Below, piece after piece: positions 1 to 10,455 of a stretch of 64,000 nucleotides of DNA. This stretch comes from Dendrocalamus latiflorus. Taxonomy: Eukaryota > Streptophyta > Magnoliopsida > Poales > Poaceae. The stretch's first letter is position 1. Each line of letters begins with the position of its first letter. Both the position numbers and the translations under genes were made by a program. Below the pieces are notes generated by a model that saw only the letters and a program-made list of their open reading frames with translations, searched no databases and had not been told where the DNA came from. The stretch is from the NCBI GenBank assembly GCA_017311315.1, contig CM029619.1, forward strand, positions 28,353,656 through 28,417,655, read 5' to 3'.

Positions 1-1259
1 TGCATTTTTTTATGCTAGCATCTTGGTTTTCCATGATTAGATTCCAAGAGTTATGGTGATGTTTGATAGAATCCTTGGGAAGCAGTAAATGAGCATGAAG
101 GTGGTGAATTTAAAGTTGAACATCCTTAACAGATTTAGGTGATGTGAATGTGGCTGTAAGCTATATCTTGGTGTGTTGGTAATTATTTATCAAAGTAATT
201 CCTCTGCTAGAGAAGTTGATCAGGGTATGTTATTGTGGATTGAAAGAGTCTCTTTACATAGGTGTGGAATTTGTGTTCAGCTTGAGCATAGCCGTGAGGT
301 TGCTAATTTAAGAGAAAAGAGTTAGAATGTTATGCGACGATTTGGGATCCTATGGTTTAAGAGAAAGTTAAATTCTTAAAAGAAAGATGGTGGAAAAGAG
401 CGTGATCTTGCTCAGTGAGATATTCTCTTAGTTTTTATTTGAGCTTTGTGTTTATGATGGATGTCTATTACATATTGAGTGGGTTCTTGTCGATTTGTCT
501 GGTTCTTTCCAGTTAAGAAAAAAAAAGTTAATCTGGTTATTCGAGGGGTTTCGTTTTTGGCTTATGTGGCATTTATTTCTAAACTGTCTACTTGAAAGGT
601 GGAAAAGTTTTCATGTTGAGTCTTTGTCTTTGGATGGGGTCTTCTAAAGGGAAGATGGTTTTGAGTTGGTTGCATTAAGACTCTTTTGTTTTCAGTCGGG
701 AATTGTTGTGCGTCCCTGGTTAAAAGAGGTGCTCATTGTTAAAGTGAAGAGATCGATTGATACAAGGATCAAGAATTTTGTGTGTTTGTGCAGGTTGTGT
801 GGTTTAGTACCCAAGGGAGTGTTGGCCCAAGGCATAATGGTTGTTTCTGAAAGTCGGAGAGACTTGGTAGAGAGCGTGTTGCTAGAACCGTCTTGAGTCC
901 TAGCGTAGCGCACAGATCGTTTTGTATGACCTAGTGTCGAGGGAGTACTGGAGGAATCTGGAGCATGAAGTTTCGTTTGAGCCGTTGACCCACGGGTAAG
1001 ACCGTGCCTTCGAGACGTGTCCGTCGAGTGACTCTTGAAAGGATGGGACAAGTAGTAAGGCGTAACGCGTCAGTACGTCAAGGTGTTTTGTCACAGCAGA
1101 CCGAGAGAGAGGCCACATGGGAATTGGAATCTCGCATGCGTGATCAATACCCCGAGTTTTTCACATCAGGTGTGTGTTTATGATTAAGTTTAATTGTAAT
1201 TATAGCATTGTGAAAGTATGATTAGAATTCGGGGTCGAATTCTGTTAAGGGGGGTAGAA
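1..1259 (+). pseudogene. 3' internal remnant of a Ty3/gypsy polyprotein with polypurine tract
   Basis: This is the decayed 3' end of a Ty3/gypsy pol region, off the left edge of the window. The clearest piece is at 1097-1170: a short frame reading QTEREATWELESRM then RDQYPEFF and a stop, which is the typical C-terminal tail (integrase/chromodomain end) of grass gypsy polyproteins. The upstream reading VKVFCH is in another frame, so the coding part is frameshifted. Stops occur throughout 1-1090, and no catalytic motif can be read there. A polypurine tract (ttaaggggggtaga, 1245-1258) sits immediately before the LTR, which fixes orientation and the internal/LTR border. Seen directly: tail motif, PPT, LTR start. 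Family placement is from general knowledge of plant gypsy elements. Confidence 0.72.
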
Positions 1260-3540
1260 TGTAATATCCCGGGCGAGACTCGTCAGTTAATAATTAAATC
1301 AGGGAAAAGGGGGGATTTACGCAAAATGACGGCAACCTGGGCCTGGGCCGAGGCCCAAGAGGAGGCCGGCCAAGGGAAAAAGGGGGGGAGGCGCCCCACC
1401 CCCAAAACCCTAGCCGCCCCTCTCCCAACCGCCCCTCCACCTCCCTGGGCGCACCTCCCTCTCCCTCCTTGCGCCCCCTTTGGCCAGCAGCGTCTCCCTC
1501 GCCTCCATGGACGCCCCCGGTGATTGGTGAAGGATCCCGATCGCTGCGGTTCGAGAGGAGGAGAGCCAACGTCCGCCGGGAAGATTTGTGGATCCGGAAG
1601 GTGGAGATTAGGACGGAAAAAGGAAGGGAGGCAGAGATCGTGTGGAGTTCTTCGTGTTCTTCAGCGATTGGTTAAGGGTAATTACTCCTAATTCTCTCCG
1701 CTAGCTGCATAATTAGTTGATTAGCAATGTCGGTTTTCGGATCTGCTCAGGACAGCCTCTGTTAGACGGTCTTTTTGATATAGATCCGTGGGGATTTCGG
1801 TCTGGTCTTCTCCTAGAGATTTGTAGAGGACATCCTTAGATTTCCATGAAGTGCTAAAACGCGTCATTCGGACCTCTGTAGAGAAAGTTATGATTTTTCT
1901 AATCGGACTGTCCTGTAGATCGGGGAATTTCCTGTCAGGTTTGGGTAGATGGGTTTGGGCGATTATAAATCAGGAGAATCAGAGGATCTCCATATTATGA
2001 AAGTTTTAGATATTTTCCTTAGCTTTCTAGAAAGGTCAAGAAATCCGGATTCCGACTCTCGGGGTGAAAGTTATGACAATTTTAGTGCGCTGTCCAGAGA
2101 ACTCGTTACAGAATTGATGTTCTAGAAAGTTAGATGGTGCGGGTAGAAGTTGGCCGAATCAGGGAGACTCCCCAACTAAGTTTGTTTAGGCAATTTAATT
2201 ATATTTCCAGAAAATTTGAGAACGCCCTATTCGGAGTTCTGTACCATTAGATAAGGATTTTTGAAGTTGACTGTCTGTAGAAGGGGACAGGGTGGCCGAA
2301 AGGATTTGGGGTTTGAGTCAAGTTAAATATGTTGGGATAGTGGGGGTGTTTTTGTTTAATCTAAAGACTCGTTACTGTTACCTTAGCGATTATTAAAATT
2401 ATGGTTCAGGAGGAGGACGGATTCCAGGGGCCGCGCCTTCTGCTCATCCCCCGTTTTCTCGCGGTTAAGGCAAGTATATTTATGGATATAATAGATATTA
2501 TCGAATGGTATAGTTTGATAAATTCTATGAGAATTTGAGTTGTTCATGATTATTATGGTGATATGATTGGTAATGTTCATGGTTGCTAATGCTATGAGTT
2601 ATGTATTAATCACGGATGTTTGAAAGTTATGAAGTCTATGAATATGAGCTTTTGTAGTACGAATATGTTATTCATATGCAATGTTGATGCGGATGCATGT
2701 TGTATTAATTTGAGATTTCATACATATGCATCACGTTGGCTTATTGAAGTCTTGGTCCTGTGACGACCAATCAATTCTTGAGATCCCCGTCATGTTTATG
2801 ATGGGCTAAAGGTCCCTATGCTTGAAGAGCATGGGCTTAGATCCCCATACTTGCAGAGTATGGGCAATTGGTCCCTGTACCAGAGGGTACAGGCATGGGT
2901 GTGCATTGACGGATGCACACTCCGCATTACCGGTAAAATGCGAAAGAGAAGAGATAAAGAGATTCTTTTGAACATATTGCATAGCATGATTTATTTATTT
3001 GATTGATGGATGATCATGAGGAATGATGTTTCCCTTTTACTCTTGTTGCCACTATTTATATTTGCTGAGTCGTTGGACTCACACTTGTTTGTTGTTGTGG
3101 TTGCTGTTTGTTTTTAGGTACCCACATGAGACCGGCATGCATGGGGATAAAGATGGATTAGCTTTGTTGCACTTGCACGGTCCATTCACCTTGGAAGAAA
3201 TAAAGAACCTTAAACATTATTTGTTGAATAGCTTAAGTGGTAACTGATTAAAGATCACCATGTTTAGAATGTAATAATGGTTTAGAACTTTTACATTGCT
3301 TACGTTCTTATTTAAGTATTGTGGTTGGGATTGTGATGGCAAAAATAATTCAGTTTGTTTAGAATTGAATATTTATTGTTTACTATTATTCAGATCATTT
3401 GTCTATGCATGTTGAAACCTTTGATTTACTCATTAAACAAAGAAGGTTCTGCTGAAATTTTGTAAGGTGAATATAGGTTCTTCCTTAATATGTTGTTAGT
3501 TTAGTAGCATTCCAGGTCATTGTTTGGCTGGGGTGTTACA
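1260..3540 (+). repeat. 3' LTR (about 2.3 kb) of the Ty3/gypsy element
   Basis: The LTR begins TGTAATATCCCGGG directly after a polypurine tract and ends GGGTGTTACA, giving the TG...CA borders of an LTR. No primer-binding site follows 3540, so this is a 3' LTR and not a 5' LTR. It contains a GC-rich block (about 1330-1660), as do the other long LTRs in the window. The 5' partner is outside the window, so no target-site duplication can be tested. Confidence 0.7.
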
Positions 3541-4900
3541 ATTCCACATGTCTCCTTAGATATACAGATCAAGAAGGTCATCACAATGCCTTTACAATGC
3601 ATCTCTCTAGTGAGGCTACACCCACTAAGGTTTCCACCTATTGTGGGGTTTTATCTACCCTCGCCAGAGGTCCTCTCTTATGCCACACGATGATTTCTAT
3701 CCAGCGACACGACCCGTATTCCACCAAATGGGGCAACCCTTGTTAGGTCGACGCAAACTAATTAGTCAGGTCGTACCTATTATAGACTTGTTGTTGCACT
3801 ATTTTTCATTGGAAAGAGGTTACCATATTAAGTCCTTAGAATCATCTGGGTGGTTCTTACCACAAACCACACTCTCGTGCTCCATTCGCACCAGCCCCAC
3901 TTACCACCCACCCAGATAGTTCAGCAAGTTTTAGAGTTTTGTAGTCCAAAATATCCTTTCAATTAAAAAACCAACCATTTTCTATCCAATGGTTGGACAA
4001 ATACAAGATTTCGTGTTGAAAGTGATGCTAGGGCAATTTAATGCCCCTAAGATATCTAAGTAAAACTAAGCATGGCACTTAGATACGAACTTATCACTAA
4101 TATGTTTATCATTATTTTTAGGGTCATAAGATCGTATGTCCAAGGCAAAGGTGTGGGTGCAATATTACAATTGTAATTTGGGACCTAACCATGAGCTTAC
4201 CATGAATATAGTTTGCATAATAAACTAAAGTATCCAATTTCATAATTTAAATTAACATAAACTGCATTGAAAAATATAGGTGAAAAATGATCAAAGTATT
4301 GAATCTAGAAACAAATTTCAATCATATTGGATTTAAATTGAGTGAGAATAGGTTTTCCATAGTTTAAATTCAGGAAAAATCCCGAAAATAAATAGAGGAG
4401 AGAGTCCATCTTACTAACACATGGGGCTCACATGCTTTTAATTTGATTTAGATTTATTATTCTAAAGGATATTATATGAGAGATTGATAGGTGGGGCCCA
4501 TGGGTTTTAATTTTAATTTGAATTAATTTCCTTAATGAAAGGAGGTGAGTGACCAATAGGTAGACCCTGGAATGAATACAGATCCACTCGTTAGTGACTC
4601 AGTGATTTAAATTGTGCATAATTAAAATTTTAATGACTTAGGTCCCGTAAGACTATGACAAATTAGTTTAAACTAACATCCGGGACAACTTGTCAGAGGC
4701 TTAATTGCCACGCTACAGTGCCTTCTCACCAAGGAGAGCACTGTTGAGCTTGTCACTGACGAGGCAAGCAATGGAGAGCTTCTACGTTTTTGGGTCCTAG
4801 ACAAGTAGGCTTGATGGAAATTGTGTGCACATATATTACCTATGATTAGATAATATATTTTGCACACATTTACCCCTCAGTCGCTTGCCTATGGATTAAG
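3541..4900 (-). repeat. Antisense fragment of the long-LTR (LARD-like) family
   Basis: About 3575-4310 matches, in the same orientation, the antisense solo LTR near 59240-59790. Shared stretches include 'accacaaaccacactctcgt' and 'atgatcaaagtattga'. It therefore represents the minus-strand copy of that LTR. Beyond about 4310 the similarity is not evident to me and the sequence is AT-rich without coding signal. Neither LTR end is preserved, so this is a truncated piece. Confidence 0.5.
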
Positions 4901-5148
4901 GTCTTAATTTTACTTTTGCTTCAGCTGTTATCTTTGTAATGTAGACATTTGGCCGGTTAGGTCCCTTATGTAAACTGTCACCCAACGCGGTGTATTTCAA
5001 ACTTGGTTATGTAATATTATGGTTTATTATGTTCTATGCAATGTATGAAATGATGTAGCAATGTACCTGTGAGCACTATCTACTGATCTAGGGAATAGTG
5101 CAGCATTTCACAGGGGATTCTGGATTGAAAAATCCGGGTTCGACAAGA
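4901..5148 (+). repeat. 3' end of a long LTR in sense orientation
   Basis: The stretch 5069-5148 (tgtgagcactatctactgat ... gggttcgaca) matches the last ~80 bp of the LARD LTR at 13284-13362 and 19884-19962, in the sense direction, and ends with the expected CA. It directly abuts a reverse-transcriptase relic that starts mid-domain. The left border at 4901 is only approximate. Confidence 0.5.
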
Positions 5149-5163
5149 TAGCACAAAATTAGA

Positions 5164-6454
5164 ATGAAACTTAGAGATGAATGGAAGACTGCATTTAAAA
5201 CTAAGTTCGGTTTATATGAGTGGCTAGTGATGCCTTTTAGTTTAACTAATGCACCTAGCACTTTCATGAGATTAATGAACGGAGTTTTACGTGCTTTCAT
5301 TGGTAAATTTGTAATAGTTTACTTTGATGATATAATAATTTATAGCAAGTCCCTTGATAAACGTCTTGAATACCTACGTACTGTTTTTATTGCTTTGAGA
5401 GATGTATGTTTGTTTGGTAACCTCGAAAAGTGCACCATTTGCACCGATCGAACTTGTTTTCTTGGCTATGTTATTACTCCACATATCACTTTTAGAGGAC
5501 ACTTTGGGAAAAAACTTGGAATGAAGTAGCTGTTTTCAACTACTTGTCATCCCCAAACTGATAGACAAACTGAGGTCGTCAACTATATCTTGTCAACAAT
5601 ATTGAGGGCCATTTTGAAGAAGAACTTGAAGATATGAGAAGAATGTCTACCTCACGTAGAGTTTGCCTATAATCGCTCGCTACATTCAACCATAAAGATG
5701 AGCCCTTTTCAGGTAGTATATGGCTATAACCATCGCGCTCCAATTGATTTGTTACCTCTACCATCTTCGTAAAGGGTAAATTTAGATGCTGAGAAATGTG
5801 CTGAATTTGTCCTTAAGTTGCATGAAATCATTAAAGAAAATATAGAGCACATGAATGAAAAATATAGGGTTACTGGTAATAAAGGTAGAAAGAAAATAAT
5901 TTTTAAATCTGGTGATTTTATTTGGCTACATTTGAGAAAAGATAGACTAATTGTCCTTTTAAGATTATTAAAAAGATTAATAATAATGCATACAAGCTTG
6001 AATTGCCTACAAAGTTGGGGTTAATATCACATTTAACATTGTAGATTTGAAACCACACCTCGGAGAAGAAGATGAGCTTGAGTCAAGAACGACTCCAATT
6101 CAAGAGGAGGATGATAAAGACATCATTTCCTTGGATAAACACAACACTCATCTACAAGATGATAGGCAAGGAACTATGACGAGGGCATGCACACGCAAGT
6201 TGAATTATCAGGTGAGCTCGTTCCTAGGGATGTATAATTCAGCTTCTGAAAATGAGTTACTTCCTAATGCTTGTGATGTGATTGTGCTTAGAAATATAGG
6301 CAAGGACCAAGGAGAGGCACATGGTGTAACGGATGTGCTTGGGATGAACATTGGAGGTCACCACGTCATTCTGTGGCCGGGACGACCAAGAATGAAAGCT
6401 GCACATGTTCTAGAATCCAATTCGACCTTCGGAGACAGTGCTGACTTCAAATGA
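5164..6454 (+). pseudogene. Ty3/gypsy pol relic: RT fused to integrase C-half by internal deletion
   Basis: 5164-5480 encodes the second half of a gypsy reverse transcriptase. It reads MPFSLTNAPSTF, then the catalytic YFDDIIIYSK box (usual plant form YFDDILIYSK), then CFLGYVITP. The frame then jumps straight into the integrase core end (CHPQTDRQTEVVN at ~5545-5585, MSPFQVVYG at ~5700), so RNase H, the integrase zinc finger and the DDE core are deleted. 5818-6454 continues with the tail KSGDFIWLHLRKDR and an acidic region ending near TRACTRKLNYQVSSF. Stops interrupt at 5527-5529 and at ~5634 and ~5770. It is dead. A second copy of the tail region lies at 49990-51290. Confidence 0.8.
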
Positions 6455-7011
6455 GTATAGAAGATGCATATAGAGTCCAATGAGGTGATCTTGGATTTGT
6501 TGAAAAGCATTTGACGTCCTCTTTCCAATGGTTCTAGTCCCACCTCAAAACTCTACTTGAGCACAATGTAATCCATAAAATAAATTCGAATTAGTTCCAA
6601 ATCTGGGCCCTAGAACTTGTATAAGTTTGAACCCAACTGGAGAGTTGCAGTGAGATGTTCCCCTGCTCTCACGGACGTGCACCCCCACCCCCCGCCCCCC
6701 ACATCCCTAGCACCATAAAAACTGCCAAGGACGTTGCTTATAGGGTTTAGGCTTGTTTAGATTGATTTTCGTTCTGAAAATATCAGTTGTGTACTTACAT
6801 CAATTCGACCAACTACGGTGACTTCAGGCCTCTCCATTGTTTAATAAAACTTCGTATTTCATTCGCAAATTCAGATCATGCTTATTTCTTTCTTGCTTGA
6901 TTCTCGATTGCTTGCAGGAAAGATCATCCGTGTTGGGCACGGTTCATAACAACAAGGTGTGGTGTAGCGATTGTAGGATGGACTTAGTCGTTTCGGTCAA
7001 GTAGCCTCGTC
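6455..7011 (+). repeat. 3' non-coding/LTR-like remnant of the RT-integrase relic
   Basis: The segment contains cataaaaactgccaaggac, the block agattgattttcgttctgaa and the block gcttgcaggaaagatcatcc. It corresponds part by part to 50770-51290 downstream of the related relic. Both copies end their similarity at 'gtttcggtcaagtagc', so this is the shared 3' non-coding or LTR part of one element family. Exact LTR borders cannot be fixed. Confidence 0.45.
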
Positions 7012-7457
7012 TTCAATGTTATTAAGCATTCGTTCGGCGTTTGCAAGATGAAGTGGCGCATACTATAGAACATCTCAAGCTACAAATAGGAGGTACAAAG
7101 CAAGATTATCATTGCAACAATGCCTTGCACAACTTCATAGTAGACAGCAGCTCGCAGGACCTGGATGGAGGGTAGCCTGGGCAGGATGGCGCAGCTGCTC
7201 TGGTTGTACCTATAGGCATGAGCCACTCTGCGCCATCACCACCACCGGCTAGACGGAGCGGAAGCAGATCTCCAGTGTTTCCACAGGATCGTCTCCGCCT
7301 CCCAAAAGCACCCCCGCCTCCGGGAGAAGACCAAGTCATCCGCAATATTCCAACAGGCGGACGAGCAGAAGGGGAACATCTCATCCAGTGAACTCGACCT
7401 CGAGTCTGGCAAACAATCCTCCCGACTCATAGCAGCTGATGCTGCGAAGCGGCAAAA

Positions 7458-8230
7458 GTGGCACCAGAGATGGTAGTGAAGCCGTTTCTTGACCATGCTA
7501 GGAATATTTTGTGGATGGTTGGTGCACCACAATCGAACAGGCAGGTAAAAAAGGTTTGTGCACTCATCATAAAGTTTCATGAAGTGCTCGAATGCATGTG
7601 CTGTATGTCAGAGGACAACGTCAGACCAAGAGATCCTACTTTCAGTATGATGCATCCAAGGCTTATGAAGGATGGGTTTTGTCCACAATTCAATAGATGC
7701 ATCGGGGCCATCGCTGGTACGTACAATCCAGTGATGGAGTGGCAAGAAGATTGACTTACACACATAAATCAGCGCAATTACATGAGTCAAAATGTGCTGG
7801 TAGTGTGCGATTTCGATATGAGGTTCACCTATGTGCGTGCAGGTTGGCCCGGACACGATACACGCCTTCTCATGGACACTTTGGTAAGTTTCACACATGT
7901 GTTACCGCATCCTCCCAAAAGTGAAATGTTGCATCTGTCTATTTGTGAGCAATATTCTATGCTAATTTTTGTTCTCATTTGTGTGTATGTCATTTGGATG
8001 ATGGCAAGTACTACCTTGGAAAGTCTGTATATCCTAACAGAACCGGTTATCTGATGCCATATAGGAACAAGCGTTACTACAGAGCGGAGTTTGTAAGTGG
8101 CGGCCGACCACAAGGGCATAAGGAGATGTACTTCAATTATCATCATTCGTCGATCTGCAATGTTATTAAGCATTCGTTCGGTGTTTGGAAGATGAAGTGA
8201 CGCATACTGCAGAACATTGTAAGCAACAAA
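7458..8230 (+). pseudogene. PIF/Harbinger transposase (HARBI1/DDE_4-like) relic, array copy 1
   Basis: The frame 7458-7754 reads VKKVCALIIKFHEVLECM ... FNRCIGAIAGTYNPV, then one TGA, then in the same frame MSQNVLVVCDFDMRFTYV ... AGWPGHDTRLL. After an intron-like gap, 7995-8200 gives YPNRTGYLMPYRNKRYY and FNYHHSSICNVIKHSFGV. This order is that of the nuclease domain of plant PIF/Harbinger transposases. The family catalytic triad is normally D in GAIDGT, D in HDTR, and E in ERSFG. Here the first D is A and the E is K, so the protein would be inactive even without the stops. A further TGA replaces W just after FGVWKMK; the partial unit at 7042 still has TGG. Confidence 0.82.
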
Positions 8231-8592
8231 CAGGAGATACAAAGCAAGATTATCATGGCAACAATGCCTTGCACAACTTCATACTAGACAACAGCTCGCA
8301 GGACCTGGATGGAGGGTAGCCTAGGCAGGATGGCGCAGCTGCTCTGGTTGTACCTGCATGCATGAGCCACTCTGCGCCATCACCACCACCGCCTAGACGG
8401 AGCGGAAGCAGATTTCCAGCGTTTCCATAGGATCGTCTCTGCCTCCCAAAAGCACCCCCGCCTCCGGGAGAAGACCAAGTCATCCGCAATATTCCAACAG
8501 GCGGACGAGCAGAAGGGGAACATCTCATCCAGTGAACTCGACCTCGAGTCTGGCAAACAATCCTCCCGACTCATAGCAGCTGATGCAGCGAA

Positions 8593-9374
8593 GTGGCAAC
8601 AGTGGCACCGGAGATGGTAGTGAAGCCGTTTCTTGACCATGCCAGGAATATTTTGTGGATGGTTGGTGCACCACAATCGAACATGCAGGTAAAAAAGGTT
8701 TGTGCACTCATCATAAAGTTTCATGAAGTGCTCGAATGCATGTGCTGTATGTCAGAGGACAACGTCAAACCAAGGGATCCTACTTTCAGTATGATGCATC
8801 CAAGGCTTATGAAGGATGGGTTTTGTCCACAATTCAATAGATGCATCGGGGCCATCGTTGGTACGTACAATCCAGTGATGGAGCGGCAAGAAGATTGACT
8901 TACACACATAAATCAGCACAATTACATGAGTCAAAATGTGCTGGTAGTGTGCGATTTCGATATGAGGTTCACCTATGTGCGTGCAGGTTGGCCCGGACAC
9001 GATACACGCCTTCTCATGGACACTTTGGTAAGTTTCACACATGTGTTACCGCATCCTCCCAAAAGTGAAATGTTGCATCTGTCTATTTGTGAGCAATATT
9101 CTATGCTAATTTTTGTTCTCATTTGTGTGTATGTCATTTGGATGATGGCAAGTACTACCTTGGAAAGTCTGTATATCCTAACAGAACCGGTTATCTGATG
9201 CCATATAGGAACAAGCGTTACTACAGAGCGGAGTTTGTAAGTGGCGGCCGACCACAAGGGCATAAGGAGATGTACTTCAACTATCATCATTCGTCGCTCT
9301 GCAATGTTATTAAGCATTCGTTCGGCGTTTGGAAGATGAAGTGACGCATACTGCAGAATATCTCAAGCAACAAA
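8593..9374 (+). pseudogene. PIF/Harbinger transposase relic, array copy 2
   Basis: This is the same structure as copy 1, 1144 bp further on. 8593-8898 ends GAIVGTYNPVMERQED then TGA. 8926-9070 carries QNVLVVCDFDM and AGWPGHDTR. 9139-9344 carries YPNRTGYLMPYR and FNYHHSSLCNVIKHSFGV, then TGA. The first catalytic D is V here (A in copy 1) and the catalytic E is again K. Having the same E-to-K change, the same TGA after FGVWKMK and the same in-frame TGA after QED in both copies shows that damage preceded the duplication. Confidence 0.8.
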
Positions 9375-9778
9375 CAGGAGATACAAAGCAAGATTATCAT
9401 GGCAACAATGCCTTGCACAACTTCATAGTAGACAGCAGCTCGCAGGACCTGGATGGAGGGTAGCCTGGGCAGGATGGCGTAGCTGCTCTGGTTGTACCTG
9501 CATGCATGAGCCACTCTGCGCCATCACCACCACCGGCTAGACGGAGCGGAAGCAGATCTCCAGCGTTTCCACAGGATCGTCTCCGCCTCCCAAAAGCACC
9601 CCCGCCTCCGGGAGAAGACGAAGTCATCCGCAATATTCCAACAGGCGGACGAGCAGAAGGGGAACATCTCCTCCGGTGAACTCGACCTCGAGTGTGGCAA
9701 ACAATCCTCCCGACTCATAGCAGCTGTTGCTGCGAGGCGGCGGCACCGAAGATGGTAGTGAAGCCGTTTCTTGACCAT

Positions 9779-10113
9779 GCCAAGTAGGCGTTACTCACAA
9801 CAGCAAGAAGCATCACAAGAGGAGGACGCAGAAAGGGAGCAGCAGCAGCTTGGTGATGATGGGCAGCTCCAGCTTACGGTAGTTTGCTTGGCTTCGATTG
9901 GGTTCTGCATGGGAGAGATGATCAAGAAGGAGGGCATGCAATTGGAGGCTCACATGCTCCAACTCAACACTCCAACCTCACAGATCCATGCATGTACATC
10001 TATCGATCTATCTATCTATATATGGGGCCTTCTTCTACCCTACCAGGTTAAGCTTAAGCATCCCCCCCCCCCAAACAAGCACGCCCAGAAGTCACAATCT
10101 AATTTAGTACATG
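9779..10113. other. Unassigned stretch between Harbinger array and hAT MITE
   Basis: A plus-strand open frame (9771-10154) is rich in Q/E at its start (QQQEASQEEDAEREQQQ) but matches no family I recognise and runs into the MITE. There is a short (ctat)n tract at about 10003-10020 and a run of C at 10062-10070. I see no convincing gene. Confidence 0.3.
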
Positions 10114-10121
10114 TTTGCATC

Positions 10122-10455
10122 CAGGGGCGGAGCTCTCAGTATGGCAAGGTATGACGCTCGCCATACCTTGAATTTCCAGCGATTTTTACCCCCAAATCAC
10201 TCTGTACCATGGACACATCAAGAAAGATGAAGTTTCACTGTAATAAACTCTCAGCCAGCGGCGAGAGGAAGAAGAACAGTAGCGAATGTTACCTGGACGT
10301 CACTTGTATCTTTCTATTTATTCTAAATGTTTTTACTTATATAGTAGGTGAAGACAATGATATGTTATATGTGTATAAACCAATTTAGTGAGAAATCTTT
10401 GATATCTATGTTATCGATTTCGCCATACCTTATTTTTTTCCGTCCTCCACCACTG
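10122..10455. mobile_element. hAT-type MITE, 334 bp, with 8-bp TSD TTTGCATC
   Basis: The element begins CAGGGGCGGAGCTC and ends with the reverse complement of CAGTGGTGGAGGAC. The ends share an imperfect terminal inverted repeat with the CAG(G/T)GG(C/T)GGAG core common to grass hAT-like MITEs. It is flanked by identical 8-bp duplications TTTGCATC at 10114-10121 and 10456-10463, the TSD length of hAT elements. No coding capacity. It lies just beyond the 3' end of the ALY/REF gene. Confidence 0.85.

Larger units (their letters stand above)
7012..9778 (+). repeat. Tandem array of 1144-bp units (about 2.4 copies) made of PIF/Harbinger transposase sequence
   Basis: Identical landmarks recur at exactly 1144-bp spacing: 'tgccttgcacaacttcat' starts at 7121, 8265 and 9409, and 'atgttattaagcattcgttc' at 7016, 8160 and 9304. 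The array starts with the last part of a unit, has two full units, and breaks off in the third at about 9778. Units differ by scattered point changes. Each unit holds the 3' exons of a Harbinger-type transposase followed by a second open frame of unknown origin (for example 8370-8615). The head-to-tail arrangement indicates unequal exchange or tandem duplication after the transposase was already damaged. Confidence 0.88.

Noticed and set aside
1294..1569. Open frames in 1218-1675
   Set aside because: GC-rich part of the first LTR; no domain, several frames open together.
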